A stretch of DNA of 64,000 nt from Candidatus Thorarchaeota archaeon (lineage in GTDB: Archaea > Asgardarchaeota > Thorarchaeia > Thorarchaeales > Thorarchaeaceae): contig JAIZWL010000001.1 of NCBI GenBank assembly GCA_021498125.1, positions 261,434 to 325,433 on the forward strand, written 5' to 3'. The notes under the pieces are model-generated. The model did no database searches and was not told the DNA's origin. It saw only the letters and a program-made list of their open reading frames with translations. The position numbers and the translations under genes are program-made. Positions 1-9,107 of the stretch are shown piece after piece (position 1 is the stretch's first letter; each line of letters opens with the position of its first letter).

Positions 1-1162
1 CAACAAGTGCGATGGTTTCGCCCGGCTGAATCTCGAGGTTGAAGTTCTCCAAAATCGGTGTGTCGGGACGATATCCAAACGTCACGTCACGGAATCGAAT
101 ATGTCCCTTTACGTTTCTCAGTTCAATTGCATCAGGAGCATCTATTACACTTGGTTGTGTATCAATCACATTGAATACACGTTCAGCTCCTGCAAAGGCG
201 CTCTGTACATTGGTGTAGAAGTTGGCGATGACAAGAATGGGTCTGAAGAACTGCTCCGTAAAGCGTATGAATAGCACTAAGGTACCAAGGGTCAGAGTGC
301 CATCCATCAGTCTTGCTCCGCCTGCTAAGAGGATGAGGAAGATTCCGATTCCACTGATGAACCGGATTACCGGAAAGAAGGTGGCTTGAGCCTTTCCCGC
401 CTCAACATTGGCATGATAGTCAATGGTGATTACCTCATCAAACTGAGCAATGTTCTCGGACTCTCTGGTGAAGCTCTTGGTGACTTTGGCTCCAGAGATA
501 CTCTCCGCCAGATTGGAGGTGACAGCAGAGATTGTCTTTCTCGTCTGACGATATGCTTCCTTGAGTCGCTTTCTGAAGTATACCGTAGATGCAAGTAGAA
601 TTGGAATCACGGTCAGTGTGATCACTGCGAGTTGAGCATCAACTGTAAAGATTACGATGCTAATTGCAACTACAATGAATATCTGCGCGAAAGTACTGAT
701 GAGGCCTCCATTCAGTAGTTCGGCCATTCTATCAATATCGTTTGTCAATCGGCTGATGACACGACCGCTGGCGGACTTGTCATAGAAGTCTTGGGACATT
801 ATCTGAAGGCGCCTGTAGAGGTCTTGCCGGATGTTGAAGATCGCTCTTTGTCCCATCCCTGCCATAACATAGTTCATGCCATAGCCAGTCAGCCACATGA
901 TGATTTGTAGAACCATATAGAACAATGCAGTCTGGGCCAGTGCGTAAAGATCACCGCTTAGAAAGTCTACATCGATTGCGTGCCTTAAGACAAATGGGGC
1001 CACAATGCTTACTGCAATGTTAAGGATGACAAGAATGGCCACAGCCGCAAATGCTGCTCGATAGACGAGCAAGTACTTTACCATTCGCCCCATCAGTTGA
1101 CTATCGGTGTAATCATAAGTACGTGCATCTGGATCATCCTGTCTGTCTAATGATTTACTCAT
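1..1162 (-). CDS. ABC exporter half-transporter, partial (3' end beyond window)
   Basis: This is the second subunit of a two-gene ABC exporter, cut by the left edge. The visible 387 codons hold an exporter-type membrane domain with six hydrophobic segments, then the start of the nucleotide-binding domain (V-T-F-G-Y and the strand leading into the P-loop). The break falls just before Walker A, so no catalytic motif can be read. The ATG at 1162 overlaps the TGA of the upstream ABC gene as ATGA, the usual sign of translational coupling. With its partner it should form a heterodimeric membrane exporter; the substrate is unknown. Confidence 0.9.
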   Translation of the reverse strand, partial: MSKSLDRQDDPDARTYDYTDSQLMGRMVKYLLVYRAAFAAVAILVILNIAVSIVAPFVLRHAIDVDFLSGDLYALAQTALFYMVLQIIMWLTGYGMNYVMAGMGQRAIFNIRQDLYRRLQIMSQDFYDKSASGRVISRLTNDIDRMAELLNGGLISTFAQIFIVVAISIVIFTVDAQLAVITLTVIPILLASTVYFRKRLKEAYRQTRKTISAVTSNLAESISGAKVTKSFTRESENIAQFDEVITIDYHANVEAGKAQATFFPVIRFISGIGIFLILLAGGARLMDGTLTLGTLVLFIRFTEQFFRPILVIANFYTNVQSAFAGAERVFNVIDTQPSVIDAPDAIELRNVKGHIRFRDVTFGYRPDTPILENFNLEIQPGETIALV

Positions 1163-2925
1163 GCTGCTCTCTCCTGTTGCTCTATGTCTTGCTTCGCTGT
1201 CAGTTCCATACTCGAGAGAGTATTGTGGATGTCTGCGTAAATGCCTCCAAGAGCGATCAGTTCCTCATGTGAGCCGATCTCTACAACTTTTCCCCGTTCC
1301 ATGACTACAATGAGATCCGCATTTCGTATTGTGCTCATTCTGTGGGTGATAATGAATGTAGTTCTATTATGAATGAGGTTTTCGAGTGCTTGTTGGATCA
1401 TCAACTCGGTCTTGGCATCAACTGAACTTGTTGAGTCATCAAGAATCAAGATGCGGGGGTCCGCAAGAATCGCCCTTGCAATTGCTATTCTCTGTCGCTG
1501 GCCTCCACTCAGAGATACACCCCGTTCCCCCACGATCGAATCATATCCCTCTGGGAGCGTAGTAATGAAGTCATGAATCATCGCAGCTCGTGCTGCTTGC
1601 TCTACCTCCTCATCTGAGGCCTCCGGTTTCGCAAATGCAATATTCTCTCTCACCGTGGTCGAGAAGAGGAATGGCTCTTGATGAACCATTGCGATGTTCT
1701 TACGAAGGTCTCTGATTTTGTATGATCGAACATCTATGCCATCTACGAGGACACGTCCACCAGTAACATCATACAGCCTTGGAATAAGATTGACAAGACT
1801 ACTCTTTCCTGAACCTGTACCTCCAAGCAAAGCTACTACCTGACCCGCTTGCACTTTAAATGACACATTGTTCAGAATCGCCTTGTCCTCATTATATCCA
1901 AATGAGACCTCATCAAACTCTACGGTCCCCTCGATGTTATCGGTCTCGATTGCGTCTGGTGCGTCAACTATCATGTCTTTATGATCCAGAATGAAGAATG
2001 TTCTCTCTCCTGCTGCCGATGCTCTCTGATACATCCCAATCCCCCAGCTTAGGAATCTGGCTGGTAGGATGAGCATGCCAATCAACGCCACGAAGGCCAC
2101 GAACTCTCCGTCCGTGAGCGTACCCTTAATGACGGCATTTCCACCAAAGTAGATGAGTGCACCCGTGACAACTCCCAAGAGTGCAGGCAGGAGAGGTTGG
2201 TAGAGCGCGGCCAATCTGTATGCTCTGGTTACGATTCGTCGAAACTCCTCATTATGGTGTTCGACTCTCTGGCTCTCCCGTTTACTTGCAGAATATGATT
2301 TGACTACCTTGATCCCTACAATATTTTCAGCCAAGACGGAACTCAGTTCCCCGTATTTCTCTCGTGATCGATAGAAGACTGGTCGTACATGTTTTGCAAA
2401 GGCCACTCCGAATAAAGCAATTATCGGGAGTGCCCCGAACATGTAGACCGTCAGAGTTGGGCTGATCGACCACATCATGACGTACGTCCCGATTAATGTT
2501 GCAATTCCAATGAAGATGACACGGTATCCCCAGACCAAAAACTCCCTCATGGTCGTCACATCGGTCGTCACACGAGCGATCAGTTGGCCACTCTCATTCA
2601 TGTCGAAAAAGGTCAGGTCCTTGTCCATCAAGGACTCGTAGAGATCTTTTCTTAGCTCATAGATGGCCTGTTGCGCAGATAGGACCGCACCATACCTGCC
2701 AAGAATGTCAAATATCATGAAGAATGCCAAGAGGCCCAAATAGAGCCCGGCATAGGCGACTAGCAGAGTGAAGTTGCCAGTAGGTATGACATCATCAATA
2801 ATTGCCGAGAGCACCTTTGGAGTCATCACATTGAAAATAGTCCCTATTCCTGCGGCCGTAAGAAATCCGACAAAAAGGCGCCTATGTCTTAATGGATATG
2901 ATGTCAATCGTTGAATATAGCCCAT
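1159..2925 (-). CDS. ABC exporter half-transporter with atypical catalytic site
   Basis: A 588-residue fusion of an exporter membrane domain (about residues 15-305) and an ATPase domain (about 330-575). Walker A is at 368-375 (GGTGSGKS), Q-loop Gln416, signature LSGGQ at 472-476, and the H-loop His528. Walker B reads ILILDD (492-497): the catalytic Glu after the Walker B Asp is Asp497. In heterodimeric exporters such as TM287/288, one subunit commonly carries this change. The downstream gene overlaps by ATGA and would supply the other half. The flavodoxin gene lies 34 bp upstream on the same strand. The substrate cannot be told from sequence. Confidence 0.93.
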   Translation of the reverse strand: MGYIQRLTSYPLRHRRLFVGFLTAAGIGTIFNVMTPKVLSAIIDDVIPTGNFTLLVAYAGLYLGLLAFFMIFDILGRYGAVLSAQQAIYELRKDLYESLMDKDLTFFDMNESGQLIARVTTDVTTMREFLVWGYRVIFIGIATLIGTYVMMWSISPTLTVYMFGALPIIALFGVAFAKHVRPVFYRSREKYGELSSVLAENIVGIKVVKSYSASKRESQRVEHHNEEFRRIVTRAYRLAALYQPLLPALLGVVTGALIYFGGNAVIKGTLTDGEFVAFVALIGMLILPARFLSWGIGMYQRASAAGERTFFILDHKDMIVDAPDAIETDNIEGTVEFDEVSFGYNEDKAILNNVSFKVQAGQVVALLGGTGSGKSSLVNLIPRLYDVTGGRVLVDGIDVRSYKIRDLRKNIAMVHQEPFLFSTTVRENIAFAKPEASDEEVEQAARAAMIHDFITTLPEGYDSIVGERGVSLSGGQRQRIAIARAILADPRILILDDSTSSVDAKTELMIQQALENLIHNRTTFIITHRMSTIRNADLIVVMERGKVVEIGSHEELIALGGIYADIHNTLSSMELTAKQDIEQQERAA

Positions 2926-2959
2926 CGTTTTTCTCTCACTCCATCTGGTCTTTTAGGTC

Positions 2960-3376
2960 TCATTTGCATTGGCTTGCGAGTTCCTCTCCCAATTTTATGC
3001 ATGACTCGATATCATTCTCGCGTGGATGTTCTTTGACTCTAAGTGGCCGTTCCCCCACAAATTTGCCACCCAGCTCACGCAACTTGGTTGCTACGATCTC
3101 TGGAGCCTCACCACTCCAGCCATATGATCCAAATGCAGTCACAGGTAGTCCATTGAGCGGTTCCAGCTCTGCAAGGATCTGTCTTGTCTTCGGTAATGGT
3201 CGTTTCATACGAGTGGAAGTTCCTAAAGCAAAAGCACATACTCTATCTACTGTTGTGAACTCTCTGGCCCGAATCATTTCACATTCGCCCCCTGCCTCTT
3301 GTACTCCCTTGCAGATGGCCTCGGCCATTGCCTTTGTACGACCAGTGGTGCTCTCAAAAACAATTAATACTTTCAT
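2960..3376 (-). CDS. flavodoxin-like FMN protein
   Basis: A protein of about 138 residues with the flavodoxin fold. It opens with a hydrophobic strand and the phosphate-binding loop S-T-T-G-R-T, and a later G-S-Y-G-W-S-G loop fits the FMN isoalloxazine contact. It is likely a soluble electron carrier. I chose the ATG at 3376, giving MKVLIVFES, rather than a longer frame from 3409. The shorter form starts exactly at the first flavodoxin strand, and a TATA-like ATTATTTG near 3406-3417 would put the transcript start close to it. It precedes the ABC exporter pair on the same strand, but a functional link is not evident. Confidence 0.85.
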   Translation of the reverse strand: MKVLIVFESTTGRTKAMAEAICKGVQEAGGECEMIRAREFTTVDRVCAFALGTSTRMKRPLPKTRQILAELEPLNGLPVTAFGSYGWSGEAPEIVATKLRELGGKFVGERPLRVKEHPRENDIESCIKLGEELASQCK

Positions 3377-3484
3377 GGTTGGTCGTACAAACTTATCTTC
3401 GCCCTGCAAATAATGTTTCTACTGTGGCAGTGATATGGTGCCTCTTCCCGTGACATTTATTGTGCCTGTGGATCATGTCATATC

Positions 3485-4153
3485 ATGCGCGATAAAATAG
3501 ATGCCAAACAGCTGGCCTCGAAAGTCTGTGAGCGTCTTGAAGCGCACTATGGTACGGCCATCTCGTCACGACGATTGCCTCCAATTGATGAGCTTGTCCT
3601 CACGATATTAAGCCAAAACACAACCGATGTAAATGCCGATCGGGCATTTCATAGCCTGAAACAGAGATTCGCCACTTGGGAGCAGATGTTGGATGCTGGG
3701 GAGCGGGCTATTGCCGAGGCGATCCGTTCATCAGGATCCTTTAATGTCAAGGCCCACAGAATTGTTGCTGCTCTCGATGAGATCCGGCAACGTGTTGGTA
3801 GTCTTGATCTATCACTTCTTGAAGAGATGCCTCTTGATGAAGCAAAGGCTTGGTTGACCTCGCTTCACGGTGTTGGCCCAAAGACGGCAGCGATCGTTCT
3901 TCTCTTCTCATTCCATCGGCCTGCGCTTCCAGTTGATACACACGTTTATCGTATCTCAACGCGGTTAGGTCTTATTCCTCCGAAGACCTCGCTCCTGAAG
4001 GCTCATGCGCTTCTTGAGGAACTACTCCCTCCAAGTTGCATCTTCTCTTTTAACCACAATCTGGTTCGGCATGGGCGTTCGGTCTGCAAAGCGGTCCGTC
4101 CTCACTGTGGTTTTTGTTTTCTCTGTGATCTCTGCAACAGTTGTGCACGCTAG
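3485..4153 (+). CDS. nth: endonuclease III (DNA glycosylase/AP lyase)
   Basis: A base-excision-repair enzyme that removes oxidised pyrimidines and cleaves the abasic site. It is 222 residues, the usual family length. The helix-hairpin-helix LHGVGPKTA (about 127-135) carries the catalytic Lys133, followed by the catalytic Asp151 in PVDTHVYR. The C-terminus has a complete [4Fe-4S] motif C-X6-C-X2-C-X5-C at Cys201, 208, 211 and 217. It is transcribed alone, divergently from the flavodoxin gene. Confidence 0.95.
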   Translation: MRDKIDAKQLASKVCERLEAHYGTAISSRRLPPIDELVLTILSQNTTDVNADRAFHSLKQRFATWEQMLDAGERAIAEAIRSSGSFNVKAHRIVAALDEIRQRVGSLDLSLLEEMPLDEAKAWLTSLHGVGPKTAAIVLLFSFHRPALPVDTHVYRISTRLGLIPPKTSLLKAHALLEELLPPSCIFSFNHNLVRHGRSVCKAVRPHCGFCFLCDLCNSCAR

Positions 4154-4255
4154 GACTTCTCTAGATTGGTGGCCCACAAAACACCACATTCAAATGTCCG
4201 TTTTGAATTATAATCATATGCACGCAAACTGACGCAAATGGTGGTTTACTGATAC

Positions 4256-5527
4256 ATGCAGATCCCCATCTTTGAGCCTTCTTCATCAGAGCCTCTTTTG
4301 ATCATCGGACTCGGAATTGTTCTGGCTTTTGTCGGAGCCATAGTAATGAAGCGTGCAGGTGTGCCCCAAATCCTTGGTTTTATGCTTGCAGGTCTCTTTC
4401 TTGGTAGTTTCGGTATTCTAAATGACGAAGTTCGTGAGGCCATGTTTCCAGTTGTGGATCTTGCGCTAGGCCTTATTGGCTACAATATTGGACTCGAAAT
4501 CAGAAAGGATGTGTTCAGCGGCAAGACACGTCAGATGGGGACTATTCTCATCTTCGAGTCAATTCTCACGTTTGTGGTGGTCTCGTTTCTTACCAATCTG
4601 GTTCTGCATAATATTCTCATCGCAATCGTCTTTGGTGCCTTGGCCAGTGCAACAGATCCCGCCTCCACGGTCATGGTCATCTGGGAGAAGAATACAAAGG
4701 GGAATCTGACTGAGACCCTGATGTTCGTTCTGGCACTGGATGATGTTGTGGCAATTCTACTTGCCAACATATCGATCTCTTTTGTTGCACTCACATATTC
4801 AGGGGCAACGACCTTCATTGAGGCTATTCTTTCTACCCTCCTCAATCTTGGTGTATCCAGTATCTTTGGTGCTGTCTTTGGAGCAGTACTTGTATTCTCA
4901 ATTGATCGAGAGCGTGAGCGTCGTGATCTGCTCGAGTTCGAACTGGGTCTAATCATTCTTCTAATCGGTTGTATGATTTGGCTGCATCTGAGCGCAATAC
5001 TTGCCTGTATGGTCTTTGGTTTTGTAGTTGGGAACTACGTGAACAAACAGAAAGAGCCTATCTGTTATACCTTAAAGATAGTCATGTCCCCAGTCGTTAT
5101 GCTATTCTTTGTGATTGTTGGTGGTTCAATTAATTTCAGTCAGGCATTCAATATCACAGTCCTAGTTCTTGCATTCCTCTATGTTGGTGGTCGTTCAATC
5201 GCAAAATATGTTGGTGCTTATACGGGAGCTCGGCTCACAAAAGCACCCGAACTTACCTCCAAATATCTTGGCTATTGTCTTATGTCGCAGGCGGGAATTG
5301 CTGTGGGACTCTCACTTGTAGTTGAAAATAGTTTTGGGGCTGGAGGGGCGGCAGAGGCAGGTCTGTTGATTTTGAATGTTGTAATCATGACAACCATGAT
5401 TTTACAGATAATCGGACCTATTGCTGCTAGTGAGGGATTACGGCGAGCTGGTGAATTTCCAATAATCTGTATTGAAGATTCGATTGAAGTGCCTAGCTCC
5501 TCTCAAGTCGATAAATGTGGGAGTTGA
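4256..5527 (+). CDS. cation/proton antiporter, copy 1
   Basis: A 423-residue membrane protein of the monovalent cation:proton antiporter superfamily (Na_H_Exchanger domain), with about 12 hydrophobic segments. The ion-binding signature is visible as TDP at 133-135 in the discontinuous helix and an acidic pair at Asp162-Asp163 in the next helix. No cytoplasmic TrkA-N/RCK domain follows; only a short tail of about 25 residues. The start is preceded by GGTGG. A close paralogue lies immediately downstream, with stretches of near-identical DNA. It probably exchanges Na+ or K+ for protons; the ion cannot be decided. Confidence 0.92.
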   Translation: MQIPIFEPSSSEPLLIIGLGIVLAFVGAIVMKRAGVPQILGFMLAGLFLGSFGILNDEVREAMFPVVDLALGLIGYNIGLEIRKDVFSGKTRQMGTILIFESILTFVVVSFLTNLVLHNILIAIVFGALASATDPASTVMVIWEKNTKGNLTETLMFVLALDDVVAILLANISISFVALTYSGATTFIEAILSTLLNLGVSSIFGAVFGAVLVFSIDRERERRDLLEFELGLIILLIGCMIWLHLSAILACMVFGFVVGNYVNKQKEPICYTLKIVMSPVVMLFFVIVGGSINFSQAFNITVLVLAFLYVGGRSIAKYVGAYTGARLTKAPELTSKYLGYCLMSQAGIAVGLSLVVENSFGAGGAAEAGLLILNVVIMTTMILQIIGPIAASEGLRRAGEFPIICIEDSIEVPSSSQVDKCGS

Positions 5528-5775
5528 TTCGATCTCGTAATTTGTTTTTCTCAGCCTGCAGCTGTGTCTGATCTATTGTTGGTTTAAGAATAGACTACAT
5601 TCGGCAATCAATCTTCTACTAGATATATCCTTCGATTCTTGTTGTAGTTCAAAATATTTCTTCGTATAGCGCCTTATCTTGTACCTTTCCTTAGCAAGTA
5701 GATAATCTAATCAACACGTTCAAAAGCGAGATGTTTCTTCAATCGCATATCAATACAAAATCTGGTGGTATTCGA
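5528..5775. other. AT-rich spacer between antiporter paralogues
   Basis: About 250 bp with no open frame worth reporting. It is AT-rich and probably carries the promoter of the second antiporter, so the copies need not be one transcript. No clear hairpin terminator was seen. Confidence 0.4.
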
Positions 5776-7092
5776 ATGCAGATCCCCATCTTTGAGCCAA
5801 CCTCATCAGAGCCACTGTTGATAATCGGTCTAGGGATAGTACTGGCCTTCGCAGGTGCTATTGCCATGAAGCGTGCAGGAGTCCCTCAAATCCTCGGTTT
5901 TATGCTTGCAGGTCTCCTTCTTGGTGGTCTTGGTATTTTGAATGATGAAATCCGTGGGGCCATGTTTCCAATAGTGGATCTCGCTCTTGGACTCATTGGG
6001 TATAATATTGGGCTCGAGATCAGAAAAGATGTCTTTCGAGGTCGGCTTCGTCAGATGGGGACCATTCTCATTTTTGAATCAATTCTCACATTTGTTGTCG
6101 TGGCTTTCCTTACCAATCTTGTTTTAAATAATATTATTGTTGCAATCGTCTTTGGTGCCTTGGCCAGTGCAACAGATCCCGCCTCCACGGTTATGGTCAT
6201 CTGGGAACGCAATGCAAAGGGGAATCTGACTGAGACCCTGATGTTTGTTCTGGCACTGGATGATGTCATTGCTATTTTATTGGCAAATATCTCCATCTCA
6301 TTCGCGGCCATCGCCTATGCTGGTACCTCGACTATAGGTGAGGCGCTATTCGTAACACTTCTTGATCTTGGGCTCTCCGGTGTTGTTGGGGGTCTCTTTG
6401 GTGCTGGCATGGTCTATTTTATCAATCGCGAGCCGAATAGAAGCAAGCTCCTCGAGTTCGAACTTGGGTTGATCATACTCCTTGTGGGACTTATGACATG
6501 GTTACACTTGAGCGCTATCCTTGCATGCATGGTCTTTGGATTTATCGTTGGGAACTATGTTGATTCGAAAAAGGAGCCCGTCTGTCATACACTCAAAGTC
6601 ATTATGTCCCCAGTAGTTATGCTCTTTTTCGTAATTGTAGGTGCATCCATAAACTTGTCACAGGCCCTTAACATCACGGTCATTGTCATTGCCCTTCTCT
6701 ACGTGGGAGGCCGCTCACTGGCAAAATACGTAGGTGCCTATACTGGAGCCCGCATTACAAAGACTCCCCTGCTCACGTCCAGATTTCTGGGCTTTTGCCT
6801 TATGTCGCAGGCTGGCGTTGCTGTTGGGCTCTCCCTTATCGTTGAAGAAAAATTTGGGGCTGTTGGTGCAGCTCAGGCCGGGTTGCTCATCTTGAATGTA
6901 GTGATCATCACTACGATGCTTCTACAAATCATTGGTCCTATTGCGGCTAGCGAAGGATTACGGCGAGCTGGTGAATTTCCAGCCGACATCGACGGCGGTC
7001 TACAAGTGAGTGATTCGCTTGCATCCGATAGTGCATGTCTCAACGATCCCACCCCATCTACTGATGTTCGACGACCTCCCGATGGTACGTGA
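5776..7092 (+). CDS. cation/proton antiporter, copy 2
   Basis: Tandem paralogue of the preceding antiporter, 438 residues from ATG 5776. The start was chosen by alignment to copy 1: both begin MQIPIFEP and both follow a GGTGG site. An upstream in-frame ATG at 5731 would add 15 unrelated residues. The same TDP and acidic-pair ion motifs are kept. The C-terminal tail is longer and polar (about 40 residues after the last helix) and differs from copy 1. The conserved core with differing tails suggests duplication followed by change in regulation or partner. Confidence 0.92.
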   Translation: MQIPIFEPTSSEPLLIIGLGIVLAFAGAIAMKRAGVPQILGFMLAGLLLGGLGILNDEIRGAMFPIVDLALGLIGYNIGLEIRKDVFRGRLRQMGTILIFESILTFVVVAFLTNLVLNNIIVAIVFGALASATDPASTVMVIWERNAKGNLTETLMFVLALDDVIAILLANISISFAAIAYAGTSTIGEALFVTLLDLGLSGVVGGLFGAGMVYFINREPNRSKLLEFELGLIILLVGLMTWLHLSAILACMVFGFIVGNYVDSKKEPVCHTLKVIMSPVVMLFFVIVGASINLSQALNITVIVIALLYVGGRSLAKYVGAYTGARITKTPLLTSRFLGFCLMSQAGVAVGLSLIVEEKFGAVGAAQAGLLILNVVIITTMLLQIIGPIAASEGLRRAGEFPADIDGGLQVSDSLASDSACLNDPTPSTDVRRPPDGT

Positions 7093-7202
7093 TATTTTTT
7101 ATCACTGGTAGACATAACGATACCATGACATCCACAGAGTGTATACGTGATAAATCATGAACCATCCGATGTAAAATCATTAGCCAAAATGGTACCTGTG
7201 CA

Positions 7203-7418
7203 ATGGGCTACAGAGTGGGGGACGAATTTACCATCACCGAGTCTGGTATTGACGGCAAGGTGTGCATAAGCGCGCTCTATTCGCTTCTTCCCAAGGCTTT
7301 TGCCATGATGTTCAATGCACGATTTCCCTGGCTTGATGATCAATGTAGTGTCACACACGCTTGTCCCGATGCGAATAATCCTGTCGTATTCGAACTACAT
7401 CGTGTTGAGGTGTCCTGA
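7203..7418 (+). CDS. TIGR04076-like small protein, 5' end disturbed
   Basis: A 71-residue open frame from ATG 7203. It resembles the small TIGR04076 family: a G-x-x-V-G-D-E-F opening, a central Cys, an A-R-F-P-W-L segment and C-P-D followed by P-V-V-F-E-L. Recognition is from memory of the family pattern. The family similarity seems to continue upstream in frame (I-I-S-Q-N-G-T-C-A before Met7203), but no start codon exists there. An ATG at 7169 is one base out of frame with it. Either the gene has lost its original start through a 1-bp insertion, or it starts at 7203 in shortened form. Its stop abuts the convergent gene at 7419. Confidence 0.6.
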   Translation: MGYRVGDEFTITESGIDGKVCISALYSLLPKAFAMMFNARFPWLDDQCSVTHACPDANNPVVFELHRVEVS

Positions 7419-7820
7419 TCAGTATGTATAGTTAGTGAAACGGTTTCGCTTACTTTCAGCATCCGTTTCTTCGACATCGCATGTAGCAGTGGCATCCACC
7501 ATCGCCGTGTCATCTCCAAAGGCCTCTTTCATGTCCTCAAGAATCGCATCATTCTCAGGACGATTTGTCATTATGGTGAGAGTTCGTCCATACCAGCCAC
7601 AGTCGATGCAATAGTATGCTGGTTGTAACGAACCAAGGTATCCGAGATCATAGTATGAGGTGATTAGAACAAGTCGTGGGCTCTTGCAAACCGGGCATAT
7701 TGGTATGTCCGCATCAATCCCTTTCTTGCGAAGTTTATCTAATTCATGTTTTACAAGTTCTAATCTTCTGAGTTCTTGAAGTTGCCTTTTTGTCAGTTGG
7801 CCTGTCACTCTCTGTGACAT
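7419..7820 (-). CDS. uncharacterised zinc-ribbon protein
   Basis: A 133-residue protein with a basic, charged N-terminal helix (about residues 8-34). A zinc ribbon follows, built from CPVC (Cys42, Cys45) and CIDC (Cys71, Cys74), and then an acidic tail. The helix rich in Leu, Glu and Lys may be a coiled coil. Nothing in it identifies a partner. Zinc ribbons of this kind are common in archaeal nucleic-acid-binding or adaptor proteins, but no function is assigned. Confidence 0.75.
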   Translation of the reverse strand: MSQRVTGQLTKRQLQELRRLELVKHELDKLRKKGIDADIPICPVCKSPRLVLITSYYDLGYLGSLQPAYYCIDCGWYGRTLTIMTNRPENDAILEDMKEAFGDDTAMVDATATCDVEETDAESKRNRFTNYTY

Positions 7821-8011
7821 ATGTCATATCTCCTAGGTCGGGATTCACTATTATGAACGGCGGCCATTTATTGTTCTTCGGACTCGGTGTTCGCAAAAGA
7901 AGTTTATGTTCGTATCATTTCTAAAGGCTTGAATGAGTGGTGAAACGGAACCGGAAAAGTTAATGAGTTCTCTTTTATTGCGATTGCTATCAACTTTGGA
8001 GTCACGTTATT

Positions 8012-9058
8012 ATGAAACGCGTCGCCGCCAAAACTATACTAATTATGTCTCTTTTGTTAATACTGTTGGGCAGTGTTCAATTTGGTCATGCCGTGCCAGC
8101 TATCGAGCATAGTATCACTACAAGGGCTTGGGTCGGTGGTCTGATCATAAATCACAATAATATTGACATTAATCGCATTCCGGGTCAGTATATTGATGCC
8201 GCACAGGCTCATGTCAAGTTTCACTATGCACATACTAGTCATGGTGGTCAAATCACTGTTGGCCTTGAACGGATTGAGTCTGCTAATGCGACATTCTCGT
8301 TTGCTCTTGAAAGCAATTCGCTTCCTACAGAGGAGGGTGCTCTTTGTATGTATGATGGCAATGATGGCCATACCTACATCACTCCCGATCTGTATTGGCA
8401 AGGCGAGTCTGGTCAGACAATGACCCATAATACATTGAATAATCATCCAGCCCTGAATTTTTCAATGTGGTCTTGGTGTACTCAACTCAACTCATACTCT
8501 GAAGAGCAGGTCCAAGAGTATCTCGATACTATGAGTTCTTTCGAGTCCACTCATCCAGGAGTGACTTTCATTTATATGACTGGAAATGCTCAGACTGGAA
8601 GTGCGGAGGGTTACAATCGTTACTTACGAAATGAGCAGATCCGTAACTATTGCAAGTCACATAATAAAGTCCTCTTTGATTTTGCAGACTTGGACTCTTG
8701 GAGTAATGGTGAACAGGCCACCTATGAATATACGGTGGATGACGTCACATATACAATACCGATAGAGCATCCTGATTTTCATGGGAGTGAGGATGCCCAT
8801 ACCACCTATTCAAGCTGCGAACAAAAGGGAAAGGCTTTCTGGTGGATGGTCGCGATGCTTGCTGGTTGGACTCCGGACGGCTATACCACAACCACAACGA
8901 CTACTGCTACTACGACTGGAGGAACAACCACAACATCCACTGGAGCGACATCAATGAATCCATTGACTGATCTGCTGACAAATCAGCCTTTGTTGCTATC
9001 CGCAATAATTGTCGGGGTCCTTGTTATTGTGGGAATCATAGTTACCAGACGAAAATAG
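8012..9058 (+). CDS. surface-anchored SGNH-hydrolase-like protein
   Basis: A 348-residue exported protein. It has a signal peptide (basic start, hydrophobic 8-24, likely cut after GHA near residue 27), an extracellular domain of about 265 residues, a Thr-rich linker (about 293-313) and a C-terminal membrane helix (about 327-345) ending in RRK. The domain carries H-Y-A-H-T-S-H-G (71-78) and, later, a strand with Y-M-T-G-N-A and an N-x-x-I-R-N-Y-C helix followed by L-F-D-F-A-D. These are reminiscent of SGNH/GDSL-like extracellular proteins. An enzymatic role is unproven. The Thr stretch is a likely O-glycosylated stalk. A hairpin terminator follows at 9067. Confidence 0.75.
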   Translation: MKRVAAKTILIMSLLLILLGSVQFGHAVPAIEHSITTRAWVGGLIINHNNIDINRIPGQYIDAAQAHVKFHYAHTSHGGQITVGLERIESANATFSFALESNSLPTEEGALCMYDGNDGHTYITPDLYWQGESGQTMTHNTLNNHPALNFSMWSWCTQLNSYSEEQVQEYLDTMSSFESTHPGVTFIYMTGNAQTGSAEGYNRYLRNEQIRNYCKSHNKVLFDFADLDSWSNGEQATYEYTVDDVTYTIPIEHPDFHGSEDAHTTYSSCEQKGKAFWWMVAMLAGWTPDGYTTTTTTTATTTGGTTTTSTGATSMNPLTDLLTNQPLLLSAIIVGVLVIVGIIVTRRK

Positions 9059-9066
9059 TATACGCA

Positions 9067-9103
9067 GGTCGTCCTCATGGACGGCCCTTATTTCTTTTTA
9101 TTT
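9067..9103 (+). terminator. intrinsic-type terminator after the SGNH-like gene
   Basis: An 8-bp stem (GGTCGTCC / GGACGGCC, one G-U pair) closes a TCAT loop at 9067-9086 and is followed by a T-rich run to about 9103. It lies between two convergent genes. Confidence 0.6.
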
Positions 9104-9107
9104 AACA

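Noticed and set aside
2892-3413. A 173-codon frame on the plus strand
   Set aside because: It is antisense to the flavodoxin gene and has no protein-like pattern.
8880-8950. ACC/ACT-rich simple repeat
   Set aside because: It codes for the Thr-rich stalk of the surface protein and needs no separate explanation.
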